Assembly (NCBI RefSeq): GCF_964340395.1
Contig: NC_135557.1
Span: forward strand, 22,608,725 to 22,672,724
Source of the DNA: Glandiceps talaboti
Lineage: Eukaryota > Hemichordata > Enteropneusta > Spengelidae
DNA length: 64,000 bases
Direction of reading: 5' to 3'
The notes under the pieces were generated by a model. It saw nothing but the letters and a program-made list of their open reading frames with translations, ran no database searches and was not told where the DNA came from. Shown piece by piece: positions 42,101 through 56,031 of the stretch. Position 1 is the first letter of the stretch; every line of letters starts with the position of its first letter. The position numbers and the translations under genes were made by a program.

Positions 42101-42890
42101 TAGTTACATGATTCGTAAGATCCAATTAAAAACCCCAAATATAGGTTCAACGAACTAAGAAATACAGATTACTTACACCATAATGATAAATAGTTGTTAC
42201 AAATCTAAAATTATAAAACAAAATATTTTAATGTATGTCATGTGCCAAGGTTATGACGTCACGTTGGGATAATGACCCTCAACTCTGACCAAGTTCCCAT
42301 AATCCAGGAATCAATGCACATAACGACGTAATTGCAATCTGTCTCTTGTATCAAACCATATTGTCAGATCTGGAAACCTGCCTTAGATTTGCTATTATTT
42401 GCAAAATAAAATTAATGTCATGACGACTCAAAACTGCCGTACACATGCATGTTTTTTAAACTTTGAAGTTCTACAAGAATCTAATGCATAACATACTGTA
42501 CTACCATTTTTACTTGAGCCCCACAAAATTTATCAGCTAAACAAATTCTGTTAGGTGACACTGCCTTCTCATTACTCCTAAATCATTTGTTACTTTGTAA
42601 AGAAAACAATTTTTGACTGCAAACTTAAGAAAACTATACCATCCTTAAACTTAGTTATTTTGAATATCAAAATGACAATGAAGACTGAACTGTATATTTC
42701 CAAAAGAAATGACAGATATGGAAAACTTATTGACAAATGGTCAGGCCTCAAAGTGTAAATCATTTCCCCATCCCTGTCAAAGTACACGTACTACTGTATT
42801 TCCCACATTTCAGTTTCTGTACTCCTTTTATATAGACTTGTAAAGTTTTAGAGAACCCGCAAATATAAACAAACAAACAAACAAACAAAA
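40252..42890. other. Gene-free interval with TA and TATG/TAGG/TTTG repeats
   Basis: No exon recognised. It contains the compound repeat at 41658-41845, a (TA)n run at 42045-42098, and a segment near 41910-41935 (CGTGAAACTCTGAGTAACG) resembling the inner arm of the palindrome at 25.4 kb. A (CAAA)n run at 42868-42888 lies at the left edge of the Patched-gene triplication. Confidence 0.5.
41658..41845. repeat. Compound (GTAT)n-(GTAG)n-(TTTG)n-(TATG)n microsatellite
   Basis: Four related tetranucleotide motifs follow one another without unique sequence between them: GTAT, then GTAG, then TTTG, then TATG. Confidence 0.96.
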
Positions 42891-43544
42891 AAGGGCTCGT
42901 AGTTCTTATTTTGCTGAACTATGTACATCCGTCATCAATAATTGCAACTTAGAAGTTGGTATCCAATAAAGGACATTAAAGATAAGATATCTTGTATCAA
43001 TGTTTTTGCTAAGGTTTGGGGAACCATGGTAACAGAAACGGGCAAAAATGACAGTGCCCCCCCATATAGTATATGGTAATTTTGTTTGGGAACCCTGCCC
43101 TGGAGGTAAAAATGAGGGAACCCCAGTAGATTTTACCTACTTACCACCCTTATCTGAAGCACTCCTACATGTGCACAAACATGGTCAATACTCAGCAAAT
43201 TTTCATTCAACTATATGGTGGAGAAATTTTGCGTGGGGGTGGGGTAGGGTGGTAAAGTTTATCTGTATTGCAATAAATTGTCAAGTTTCCTGTAGAATCA
43301 TCTAAACGTCAGGTTTAGGAGGAGGAGAGTTTTACCCAAACACTGTATGATCAAACAAATGGTAATTTAATCTATTACACTATCCTGTCGTATTCAGCTT
43401 CAGGGGCCTACCATGTGGCGGTAGGAGTTGAACTTTATACTGTTTGTGAGTTACAAGAATCCTTTACTAATCTCACCTGACGTATTGAAATACAGGACCA
43501 ACCGTCGGAGGGAGGGGAGAGGTCAGAGATAAAGATCCCTTTTA

Positions 43545-45506
43545 TTATACTATTCTGTCATATTTACGACCAAAGGAGCCAATCACTGTAAGAGTAACTG
43601 GCAGGAAAAGAAGACCATGCAATGCTCCAAATATAATCACCAAAAAATTACTTTTGAAGAGAGTTCGAAAGAGATAAGAATTCGACATCGAAAGTGAAAA
43701 CACGCTTATAAGAGTTGACATTGCCCCTTGTAATATTGGCCAGCCTAATCTACCTAGCGCTTCTCTCGCTCTTACGTCATGATTGACATCTTTCTCGACA
43801 GTATAGGCATACACGATGTGTGTTGTGTAGTCTACGCTAAAGCCAATAGCTATAAGCAGAGCCATTGATGTGATGTCATTCATATGAACTCCCCACAGGG
43901 ACATGTAACCTACTACACCTAATATAATTGTTATAATTGAAGATGTGACCAAGAGTGCACTTAATGGGTCCGGTATCAAAAATAAAGATATTAGGAATAT
44001 TGCTAAACAGGATATGCCAATCATTTTCAGGATACTGGGTACCAAGACAATTTTCGCTTCATAGTAAATGAATGCAGGATGGTAAGCAAGAATTTTAATT
44101 TCAGAGTGTTCTACGATACGCCGGGTTTCAGCTAACATTTCTCGTGCACGACCTGCAGAGTCAATGTACTTTGAAAACACGTAAAATCGTGAAGATGTAA
44201 CATTTGTGTTATCAGAGTTGAAATTAATGTCGAGTTTGAAAGGTGTTGATTTTGATATCAGAAAAGACTCTCTGAGTTCTTGTACAAATTGCATGTTATT
44301 ATTATAAGAAGGAAATGTGTCGAGAAAAGCTCTTAACCATGATTGTGTTATATTTTTGTTGCCATGGTAATATTCACTGGTCTCCAATTCTTCTATTGTC
44401 ATTGCGATCGCCGTCTGCGTCTGCTCAGTAGAGTAATCGATTTCGTCATCTATTACTATGGCAACAGCAGGTCCAAAGTTGTTGAAGTATTTCTTGTCAA
44501 TATTCGAGAATTGAATAGCGTATGAATCGTCACTAAAGCAGTCATTAAAATCGAATGATTCCTCCATACGAAAAGACATCCAAACTGCAAGTGTAAGGTA
44601 ACTAACAAATAACAACAAAGTCATTGTCTTGACAGGTAGCTCAGTTATGAAAACACCGTAATAATCACGAAAGAATCTTGTCATGATGTGCTCATTATTA
44701 TCGCTCTGGTATGACTCGCCGGCACAGAACATTTTGTACATTGATGACGTCGATTCTGATTTCGGTTTCACTTTCATGCACGTGACACTATGACGACATG
44801 CTGCCTCACGTTGCCCTGACAACGCCATACAAGCTCCAAAGAAGGTAATTTGGTAGATGTATGCTAGTAATATAGCTACTCCGGTGTATAAACAAAATAT
44901 CCTGGCCGATGGGAAAACTGACGTGGTGCCAACACTTAATGCCAATACATCAGTTATGCTTGTGATTGTGACGGACAGTGCTGCTTCAGAATAAGCCACG
45001 CCCATCCTGTCAGTCACGCTTTTCTTTGGTGACGTCATTCTCCAGGCACTAACCAATATAAACATGTCATCTACTCCAACACCTGTAGAGAAAACATTGA
45101 ATTACGAATGACAAATACGCAATATAATGAAACCAGCACTAGCTGTAAATGGAGTATTAGTTTTGTTCGATCAGTCAACCAAGATTACATTTGTTAATAC
45201 CAATAATTAGACATTGTACATGTCAGGTAGAGGTTTATTTTATCTTTAAACAGTATAATAATAAGTTGAAACCGTTATTCACTGTGGGGCTGCGGGGGTG
45301 GGGGAGCTGATATTTAAGTGCGGACCTACAAACAATTTGAGATATATTGTACTATATATATGTAGCTACAAACATATGTCTACCCAAGACATGTGTGTAG
45401 CTACATACATTATTGATTTGCTCAGTTAATACACTGGATTATGCTAATTTGAAGAGAGAGACAGACACTCACACAGACAGACAGACACACATGCAGGCAG
45501 ACAGGC

Positions 45507-45541
<35 letters not shown>

Positions 45542-46809
45542 TAGATACACAGACAGACAGAGACAGACAGACAGAAGGACGGATCGATATACGGACAGGC
45601 AGGCAGGCAGACAGACAGACAGACAGACAGGCAAACAAGGAGACAGGGAGTGAGGGAGGGTGTGTGTCTGTGTTTGTGGCTGTGTATGTGTATGTGTCTG
45701 TGTCTGCACCTGTGTGTATGTGTTTTTTTAACTCAGGCCCACATACGGTACCTGTTGATAACCTATAGTCAATATTAGACATAATACAATTTATACAAAC
45801 CCAATATTAAAAATGGCATGGACTGTACCAAATTAGCGAATGGTAAACCACAGTACGCCATTAATCCGATAGAGGAACCTATAGCCATACCAGTAGCAAA
45901 GAGACCAAGAAGCGCCAACCAGAGCTTGCTTCGTACCCAGTCAAACACGAAGAAACTGACCACACAAAATACCACCATAAACACCACAGTTATCACAAAT
46001 TTGGGTGTTTGATTTCTGACACTCTTCTTGACTTCGATATCTTTTGTCTGCGATATGAAATATGATATATCAATGTTTTCAGTTTCATAGTCTTCCATCA
46101 TATTCAAAAATGTAAGTTCCCATACTTTACTCTTCCTTTCTTCGTCATCGGTGAAATGTTTCAAAAGATAAAAGAGCTGCAAGGCTTTAGCTGATTTCAC
46201 TGTCGTCCCATCGCTAAGCAATGTTACTCCACCCAAAGTGGCTCCTAAGAACACCTGCATCGTAGAACCCAATCTATGCATGGGATATGTTACATTAATG
46301 TTTCCAACATTATATGGATCAAAATTATAGATATTCAAAATGGCATTTGGGTTACATATATTGTTCATTTTCCCACATACGTCACCAAATTGAAACGTTT
46401 CACCCTCGTCCGATGCATTTATGGAAATGATAAAACTATCAAGTCGAATTATCTCAGATAGAACGTCTTTTCGAAGGACATCACCATTATCAACTGCCGT
46501 TACGATCACCCGACCAAATCGCCCCGGCGTTACCTGTCTGAGTCCGTGGAATTTGTCACCAGTTGATGGAAACAGTTGTTCAATTCGTAAGCGATCACCC
46601 CATGCTTGGCTGTTAGCCGGTGTGTACAGATAATCTAAGTTTGTCTCCAGTTGTAACTGTGATAGTCCGGTAGTTAAGATTGCTGTCGCCAGGAGAGGCA
46701 TGATCAAAAAGATATACGGATGAGTTGCTACCTTAGTGCCTAAATGATAAAAGCACTTTTTGAGTGGAGCATGAAGACAGTCAAATTTAAAGTTACACGA
46801 CATCGACAT
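43545..46809 (-). CDS. Patched-domain (PTCHD/PTR-like) RND transporter, copy 1, 848 aa
   Basis: Two exons: 45801-46809 and 43545-45082 (phase 1; donor GTTTGT, acceptor CTCTACAG). TM1 is near residues 30-55 (PYIFLIMPLLATAILTTG), a large extracellular loop follows, then the sterol-sensing-like TM2-6 block with VGVDDMFILVSAW spanning the splice junction. A second loop (ESFDFNDCFSDD) follows, and a second block with IAIGFSVDYTTHIVYAY and YDRIV at the C-terminus. The two GxxxD motifs (GVGVD, GFSVD) are the proton-relay acids of RND/Patched proteins. About 12 TM segments are expected, as in the family. Likely role: proton- or sodium-coupled movement of sterol-like or lipid substrates at a membrane; the substrate is unknown. 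AATAAA overlaps the stop codon. Confidence 0.93.
45083..45800 (-). other. Intron of Patched-like copy 1, with a CAGA repeat
   Basis: 718-bp intron in phase 1. A CAGA-rich microsatellite occupies about 45455-45640, with GTGT motifs after it. The equivalent introns at 50405-51070 and 55609-56309 share the flanks but differ in repeat composition; copy 3 has a GA run instead. Confidence 0.85.
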
Positions 46810-47052
46810 GATGAACTGTCTGCTATGTTAGGTATATTGCATCTCACATAACGCACAGAGACATGTCGATGAGGAGAGTCGGTGAACTATTTTGTATGAA
46901 TTTTCATTGAAAATGTCATTTCGGATTGAAACTAATTTACTACTAATAATGTGTACACTCCATTGTTCATGGCTCAAAACATTTCTTGTCTCTACACATC
47001 CAATAACCTAATTGAAGAATCATAAGTCTGTCTATGTTTTTGTCCGTCCGTC

Positions 47053-47395
47053 TTTGTATGTATGTATGTATGTATGTATGTATGTATGTATGTATGTATG
47101 TATGTATGTATGTATGTATGTATGTATGTATGTATGTATGTATGTATGTATGTATGTATGTATGTGTGTGTGTGTGTGTGTGTACTGTGGGGGGGGTGTG
47201 TGCGTATGTGTGTGTGTGTGCGTGCGTGCGTATGTACGTACGTACGTACGTATGTATGTATGTATGTATGTATGTATGTCTACTTTACTGGATGTTTCGA
47301 TGTCCAACTTGTCTATCTCTCTGTGTGTCTCTGTCTGTCTGTCTGCCTGTCTGTCTGTCTGTCCTTGTGTATGTATGTCTGTCTGTCTGCCTGCC

Positions 47396-47428
<33 letters not shown>

Positions 47429-47465
47429 GCCTGTCTGTCTGTCTGTCTGTCTGCTTGCTTTCCTG
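47053..47465. repeat. (TATG)n-(GT)n-(CGTA)n and (TCTG)n microsatellites, 5' flank of copy 1
   Basis: Two arrays separated by a unique stretch of about 30 bp that reads TACTTTACTGGATGTTTCGA. The same arrangement recurs upstream of copy 2 (about 52300-52695) and in shorter form upstream of copy 3 (about 57550-57785), showing that the arrays were duplicated with the genes and then changed length. Confidence 0.95.
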
Positions 47466-48866
47466 CTTGCGTGTGCTGGTTTCTCCAATCCGTTGTGTTG
47501 TATCTGTCGATGTATTGTTCATTTCAATGACACCATTACGTCGGTGTAATTGACAAAATAACAAATTGAGGATACAACAGTTCTGATAGTAATTAATGAA
47601 CACTGAAATAATATTTCTGTTCATAAAATTGAAAAGTGTATCTCAAAATCAGATTTAATTTTTCCCTGTTCAATTAAAACTTTATCTCAAAATGACCACA
47701 TTTAACTTAATCGGGTCACAGCAATTTTTTTTCGAAAGAATAAAATAGATCATTATTGATCAATCTCCTCAATGATGTTTTATTGAAATAATGTTGAAAA
47801 CAAATTAAATACTGGAATTCGAATTAAAAGCCCACTAATTAGTAATTTAGAATGTAGAGTGAAATGGGGATATTTCTGAGGCAAACAATATATCATTACT
47901 CTAATTGCCAATATACACAAAGGAAGAGTAGCAAATGCACTCTACGAAACTCGGTTTTAAATAGTATCTTCTGACTACATTCGTGCTATGCCGCGCTAGA
48001 TGAGAGGACAATTTTAAACTGAATTCAAAGGTTAACTGCCAAGGAGATGCAAGATTGTATTCAAAGATGTTTCAAAGATATTAGCCCCATCTACACGGCA
48101 CAAAAAATCCTCAGTACTTGAGGTAGGATTCAAGATAGTTTGAAGCTCATGTAGACGCAAACAAGTCCTGAAACCGTCCTGAATTGGGACACCATTGAAA
48201 GGTAAAGGACTCATAGTTCTTATTTTGCTGAACTATGTACATCCGTCATCAATAATTGTAACTTAGAAGTTGGTATCCAATAAAGGACATTAAAGATAAG
48301 ATATCTTGTATCAATGTTTTTGCTAAGGTTTGGGGAACAATGGTAACAGAAACGGGCAAAAATGACAGTGCCCCCCCCCCCATATAGTATATATATGGCA
48401 ATTTTGTTTGGGAGCCCCGCCCTGGAGGTAAAAATGACGGAAACCCAGTAAATTTTACTTACGTACCACCCTTATAAGCATTCCTACATGTGCACAAACG
48501 TGGTCAATACGTGGTCAACCATATGGTGGAGAAATTGTGCGTGGGTGGTGGTGTGCAGGGGTGGGTGGGGTGGGGTGGTAAAGTTCACCTTGATTGCAAT
48601 AAATTGTCTAAGTTACCTGTAGAATCATCTAAACGTCAGGTTTAGGAGGAGGAGAGTTTTACCCTAACACTGTATGATCAAAAAAATGGTAATTTTATTT
48701 ATTACACTATCCTGTCGTATTCAGTTTCAGGGGCCCACCATGTGGCGGTAGGAGTTGAACATTATACTGTTTGTGAGTTACAAGAATCCTTTACCGATCT
48801 AACCTGACGTATTGAAATACAGGACCAACCGGGGAGGGGAGAGGTCAGAGATAAAGATCCCTTTTA

Positions 48867-51800
48867 TTATACTATTCTGTCATATTTACGACCAATGGAG
48901 CCAATCACTGTAAGAGTAACTGGCAGGAAAAGAAGACCATGCAATGCTCCAAATATAATCACCAAAAAATTACTTTTGAAGAGAGTTCGAAAGAGATTAG
49001 AATTCGACACCGAAAGTGAAAACACGCTTATAAGAGTTGACATTGCCCCTTGTAATATTGGCCAGCCTAATCTACCTAGCGCTTCTCTCGCTCTTACGTC
49101 ATGATTGACATCTTTCTCGACAGTATAGGCATACACGATGTGTGTTGTGTAGTCTACGCTAAAGCCAATAGCTATAAGCAGAGCCATTGATGTGATAATA
49201 TTCATATGAACTCCCCACAGGGACATGTAACCTACTACACCTACTATAATTGTTATAATTGAAGACGTGACCAAGAGTGCACTTAATGGGTCCGGTATCA
49301 AAAATAAAGATATTAGGAATACTGCTAAACAGGATATGCCAATCATTTTCAGGATACTGGGTACCAGGACAATTTTCGCTTCATAGTAAATGAATGCAGG
49401 ATGGTAAGCAAGAATTTTAATTTCAGAGTGTTCTACGATACGCCGGGTTTCAGCTAACATTTCTCGTGCACGACCTGCAGTGTCAATGTACTTTGAAAAC
49501 ACGTAAAATCGTGAAGATGTAACATTTGTGTTATCAGAGTTGAAATTAATGTCGAGTTTGAAAGGTGATGATTCTGATATCAGAAAAGACTCCCTAAGTT
49601 CTTGTACAAATTGCATGTTATTATTATAAGAAGGAAATGTGTCGAGAAATGCTCTTAACCATGATTGTGTTATATTTTTGTTGCCATGGTAATATTCACT
49701 GGTCTCCAATTCTTCTATTGTCATTGCGATCGCCATCTGCGTCTGCTCAGTAGAGTAATCGATTTCGTCATCTATTACTATGGCAACAGCAGGTCCAAAG
49801 TTGTTGAAGTATTTCTTGTCAATATTCGAGAATTGAATAGCGTATGAATCGTCACTAAAGCAGTCATTAAAATCGAATGATTCCTCCATACGAAAAGACA
49901 TCCAAACTGCAAGTGTAAGGTAACTAACAAATAACAACAAAGTCATTGTCTTGACAGGTAGCTCAGTTATGAAAACACCGTAATAATCACGAAAGAATCT
50001 TGTCATGATGTGCTCATTATTATCGCTCTGGTATGACTCGCCGGCACAGAACATTTTGTACATTGATGACGTCGATTCTGATTTCGGTTTCACTTTCATG
50101 CACGTGACACTATGACGACATGCTGCCTCACGTTGCCCTGACAACGCCATACAAGCTCCAAAGAAGGTGATTTGGTAGATGTATGCTAGTAATATAGCTA
50201 CTCCGGTGTATAAACAAAATATCCTTGCCGATGGGAAAACTGACGTGGTGCCAACACTTAATGCCAATACATCAGTTATGCTTGTGATTGTGACGGACAG
50301 TGCTGCTTCAGAGTAAGCCACGCCCATCCTGTCAATCACGCTTTTCTTTGGTGACGTCATTCTCCAGGCACTAACCAATATAAACATGTCATCTACTCCA
50401 ACACCTGTAGAGAAAACATTGAATTACGAATGACAAATACGCAATATAATGAAACCAGCACTAGCTGTAAATGTAGTATTATATTTGTTCGATCAGTCAA
50501 CCAAGATTACATTTCTAAATAACAATGATTAGACATTGTACATGTCAGGTAGAGGTTTATTTTATCTTTAAACAGTATAATAATAAGTTGAAACCGTACG
50601 TTATTCACTGTGGGGCTACAAACAATTTGAAGAGATATATTGTACCGTATATATGTAGCTACAAACATATGTCTACCCAAGACATGTGTGTAGCTACATA
50701 CATTATTGATTTGCACAGTTAATACACTGGATTATGCTAATTTGAAGAGAGGGACAGCCAGACAGACAGACAGACACACATGCAGGCAGACAGACAGACA
50801 GACAGATAGATACACAGACAGACAGAGATAGACAGACAGACAGACAGACAGAAGGACGGATCGATATACGGACAGGCAGGCAGGCAGACAGACAGACAGA
50901 CAGGCAAACAAGGAGACAGGGAGTGAGGGAGGGTGTGTGTCTGTGTTTGTGGCTGTGTATGTGTCTGTGTCTGTGTCTGCACTTGTGTGTATGTGTTTTT
51001 TAACTCACGCCGACATACGGTACCTGTTGATAACCTGTACTCAATTTGACATAATACAATTTATACAAACCCAATATTAAGAATGGCATGGACTGTACCA
51101 AATTAGCGAATGGTAAACCACAGTACGCCATTAATCCGATAGAGGAACCTATAGCCATACCAGTAGCAAAGAGACCAAGAAGCGCCAACCAGAGCTTGCT
51201 TCGTACCCAGTCAAACACGAAGAAACTGACCACACAAAATATCACCATAAACACCACAGTTATCACAAATTTGGGTGTTTGATTTCTGACACTCTTCTTG
51301 ACTTCGATATCTTTTGTCTGCGATATGAAATATGATATATCAATGTTTTCAGTTTCATAGTCTTCCATCATATTCAAAAATGTAAGTTCCCATACTTTAC
51401 TCTTCCTTTCTTCGTCATCGGTGAAATGTTTCAAAAGATAAAAGAGCTGCAAGGCTTTAGCTGATTTCACTGTCGTCCCATCGCTAAGCAATGTTACTCC
51501 ACCCAAAGTGGCTCCTAAGAACACCTGCATCGTAGAACCCAATCTATGCATGGGATATGTTACATTAATGTTTCCAACATTATATGGATCAAAATTATAG
51601 ATATTCAAAATGGCATTTGGGTTACATATATTGTTCATTTTCCCACATACGTCACCAAATTGAAACGTTTCACCCTCGTCCGATGCATTTATGAAAATGA
51701 TAAAACTGTCAAGTCGAATTATCTCAGATAGAACGTCTTTTCGAAGGACATCACCATTATCAACTGCCGTTACGATCACCCGACCAAATCGCCCCGGCGT

Positions 51801-52079
51801 TACCTGTCTGAGTCCGTGGAATTTGTCACCAGTTGATGGAAACAGTTGTTCAATTCGTAAGCGATCACCCCATGCTTGGCTGTTAGCCGGTGTGTACAGA
51901 TAATCTAAGTTTGTCTCCAGTTGTAACTGTGATAGTCCGGTAGTTAAGATTGCTGTCGCCAGGAGAGGCATGATCAAAAAGATATACGGATGAGTTGCTA
52001 CCTTAGTGCCTAATTGATAAAAGCACTTTTTGAGTGGAGCATGAAGACAGTCAAATTTAAAGTTACACGACATCGACAT
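48867..52079 (-). CDS. Patched-domain (PTCHD/PTR-like) RND transporter, copy 2, 848 aa
   Basis: Exons 51071-52079 and 48867-50404, with the same splice sites, lengths (1009 and 1538 nt) and motifs as copy 1. Its exon 1 product differs from copy 1 at only about 3 residues (e.g. YQLGTK for YHLGTK, FIIFINAS for FIISINAS). Its exon 2 product differs from copy 1 at about 9 but from copy 3 at about 3 (TTSVF, AACRHS and ITELPV here). The gene is therefore a chimera of copy-1-like and copy-3-like halves. No stop or frameshift is seen, so it is probably functional. Confidence 0.93.
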
Positions 52080-52299
52080 GATGAACTGTCTGCTATGTTA
52101 GGTATATTGCATCTCACATAACGCACAGAGACATGTCGATGGGGAGAGTCGGTGAACTATTTTGTATGAATTTTCATTGAAAATGTCATTTCGGATTGAA
52201 ACTAATTTACTAATAATAATGTGTACACTCCATTGTTCATGGCTCAAAACATTTCTTGTCTCTACACATCCAATAACCTAATTGAAGAATCATAAGTCT

Positions 52300-52700
52300 G
52301 TCTATGTTTCTGTCCGTCCGTCCGTCCGTCCGTCCGTCTTTGTATGTATGTATGTATGTATGTATGTATGTATGTATGTATGTATGTATGTATGTATGTA
52401 TGTATGTGTGTGTGTGTGTACTGTGGGGGGGGGGTGTGCGTATGTATGTATGTGTGTGTGCGTGCGTATGTACGTACATACGTACGTACGTACGTACGTA
52501 CGTATGTATGTATGTATGTATGTATGTATGTCTACTTTACTGGATGTTTCGATGTCCAACTTGTCTATCTCTCTCTGTGTCTCTGTCTGTATGTCTGTCT
52601 GTCTGCCTGTCTGTCTGTCTGTCCTTGTGTATGTCTGTCTGTCTGTCTGCCTGCCTGTCTGTCTGTCTGCCTGTCTGTCTGTCTGTCTGTCTGCTTGCTT
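52300..52700. repeat. (TATG)n and (TCTG)n microsatellites, 5' flank of copy 2
   Basis: Counterpart of the array upstream of copy 1, with an extra CCGT run at its left end (about 52313-52337) and a shorter TATG section. Confidence 0.95.
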
Positions 52701-54070
52701 TCCTGCTTGCGTGTGCTGGTTTCTCCAATCCGTTGTGTTGTATCTGTCGATGTATTGTTCATTTCAATGACACCATTACGTCGGTGTAATTGACAAAATA
52801 ACAAATCGAGGATACAACATAATGTACAGTTCTGATAGTAATTAATGAACACTGAAATAATATTTCTGTTCATAAAATTTAAACTTTATCTCAAAATGAC
52901 CACATTTAACTTAATCGGGTCACAGCAATTTTTTTTCGAAAGAATAAAATAGATCATTATTGATCAATCTCCTCAATGATGTTTTATTGAAATAATGTTG
53001 AAAACAAATTAAATACTGGAATTCGAATTAAAAGCCCACTAATTAGTAATTTAGAATGTACAGTGAAATGGGGATATTTCTGAGGCAAACAATATATCAT
53101 TACTCTAATTGCCAATATACACAAAGGAAGAGTAGCAAATGCACTCTACGAAACTCGGTTTTAAATAGTATCTTCTGACTACATTCGTGCTATGCCGCGC
53201 TAGATGAGAGGACAATTTTAAACTGAATTCAAAGGTTAACTGCCAAGGAGATGCAAGATTGTATTCAAAGATGTTTCAAAGATATTAGCCCCATCTACAC
53301 GGCACAAAAAATCCTCAGTACTTGAGGTAGGATTCAAGATAGTTTGAAGCTCATGTAGACGCAAACAAGTCCTGAAACCGTCCTGAATTGGGACACCATT
53401 GAAAGGTAAAGGACTCATAGTTCTTATTTTGCTGAACTATGTACATCCGTCATCAATAATTGTAACTTAGAAGTTGGTATCCAATAAAGGACATTAAAGA
53501 TAAGATATCTTGTATCAATGTTTTTGCTAAGGTTTGGGGAACAATGGTAACAGAAACGGGCAAAAATGACAGTGCCCCCCCCCCCATATAGTATATATAT
53601 GGCAATTTTGTTTGGGAGCCCCGCCCTGGAGGTAAAAATGACGGAAACCCAGTAAATTTTACTTACGTACCACCCTTATAAGCATTCCTACATGTGCACA
53701 AACGTGGTCAATACGTGGTCAACCATATGGTGGAGAAATTGTGCGTGGGTGGTGGTGTGCAGGGGTGGGTGGGGTGGGGTGGTAAAGTTCACCTTGATTG
53801 CAATAAATTGTCTAAGTTACCTGTAGAATCATCTAAACGTCAGGTTTAGGAGGAGGAGAGTTTTACCCTAACACTGTATGATCAAAAAAATGGTAATTTT
53901 ATTTATTACACTATCCTGTCGTATTCAGTTTCAGGGGCCCACCATGTGGCGGTAGGAGTTGAACATTATACTGTTTGTGAGTTACAAGAATCCTTTACCG
54001 ATCTAACCTGACGTATTGAAATACAGGACCAACCGGGGAGGGGAGAGGTCAGAGATAAAGATCCCTTTTA

Positions 54071-55972
54071 TTATACTATTCTGTCATATTTACGACCAAT
54101 GGAGCCAATCACTGTAAGAGTAACTGGCAGGAAAAGAAGACCATGCAATGCTCCAAATATAATCACCAAAAAATTACTTTTGAAGAGAGTTCGAAAGAGA
54201 TTAGAATTCGACACCGAAAGTGAAAACACGCTTATAAGAGTTGACATTGCCCCTTGTAATATTGGCCAGCCTAATCTACCTAGCGCTTCTCTCGCTCTTA
54301 CGTCATGATTGACATCTTTCTCGACAGTATAGGCATACACGATGTGTGTTGTGTAGTCTACGCTAAAGCCAATAGCTATAAGCAGAGCCATTGATGTGAT
54401 AATATTCATATGAACTCCCCACAGGGACATGTAACCTACTACACCTACTATAATTGTTATAATTGAAGACGTGACCAAGAGTGCACTTAATGGGTCCGGT
54501 ATCAAAAATAAAGATATTAGGAATACTGCTAAACAGGATATGCCAATCATTTTCAGGATACTGGGTACCAGGACAATTTTCGCTTCATAGTAAATGAATG
54601 CAGGATGGTAAGCAAGAATTTTAATTTCAGAGTGTTCTACGATACGCCGGGTTTCAGCTAACATTTCTCGTGCACGACCTGCAGTGTCAATGTACTTTGA
54701 AAACACGTAAAATCGTGAAGATGTAACATTTGTGTTATCAGAGTTGAAATTAATGTCGAGTTTGAAAGGTGATGATTCTGATATCAGAAAAGACTCCCTA
54801 AGTTCTTGTACAAATTGCATGTTATTATTATAAGAAGGAAATGTGTCGAGAAATGCTCTTAACCATGATTGTGTTATATTTTTGTTGCCATGGTAATATT
54901 CACTGGTCTCCAATTCTTCTATTGTCATTGCAATCGCCATCTGCGTCTGCTCAGTAGAGTAATCGATTTCGTCATCTATTACTATGGCAACAGCAGGTCC
55001 AAAGTTGTTGAAGTATTTCTTGTCAATATTCGAGAATTGAATAGCGTAAGAATCGTCACTAAAGCAGTCATTAAAATCGAATGATTCCTCCATACGAAAA
55101 GACATCCAAACTGCAAGTGTAAGGTAACTAACAAATAACAACAAAGTCATTGTCTTGACAGGTAGCTTAGTTATGAACACACCGTAATAATCACGAAAGA
55201 ATCTTGTCATGATGTGCTCATTATTATCGCTCTGGTATGACTCGCCGGCACAGAACATTTTGTACATTGATGACGTCGATTCTGATTTCGGTTTCACTTT
55301 CATGCACGTGACACTATGACGATATGCTGCCTCACGTTGCCCTGACAACGCCATGCAAGCTCCAAAGAAGGTAATTTGGTAGATGTATGCTAGTAATATA
55401 GCTACTCCGGTGTATAAACAAAATATCCTTGCCGATGGGAAAACTGACGCGGTGCCAACACTTAATGCCAATACATCAGTTATGCTTGTGATTGTGACGG
55501 ACAGTGCTGCTTCAGAGTAAGCCACGCCCATCCTGTCGATCACGCTTTTCTTTGGTGACGTCATTCTCCAGGCACTAACCAATATGAACATGTCATCTAC
55601 TCCAACACCTGTAGAGAAAACATTGAATTGCGAATGACAAATACGCAATATAATGAAACCTGCACTAGCTGTAAATGTAGTATTATTTTTGTTCGATCAG
55701 TCAACCAAGATTACATTTGTTAATACCAATAATTAGACATTGTACATGTCAGGTAGACGTTTATTTTATCTTTAAACAGTATAATAATAAGTTGAAACCG
55801 TTACACTGTGGGGGGGGGGGGGCGCTGATATCTAAGTGCGGACCTACAAACAATTTGAGGAGATAAATTGTACCATAATATATGTAGCTACAAACATATG
55901 TCTACCCAAGACATGTGTGTAGCTACACACATTATTGATTTGCTCAGTTAATACACTGGATTATGCTAATTT

Positions 55973-56031
<59 letters not shown>

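Noticed and set aside
46997-47624. Overlapping frames of 90-170 codons upstream of Patched-like copy 1 (and the equivalents at 52.3 and 57.5 kb)
   Set aside because: Microsatellite translation only; they recur because the repeat was duplicated with the gene.
48032-48214. 60-codon minus-strand frame repeated exactly at 53236-53418
   Set aside because: Its repetition is explained by the segmental duplication; there is no recognisable domain and no conservation in the third unit's flank.
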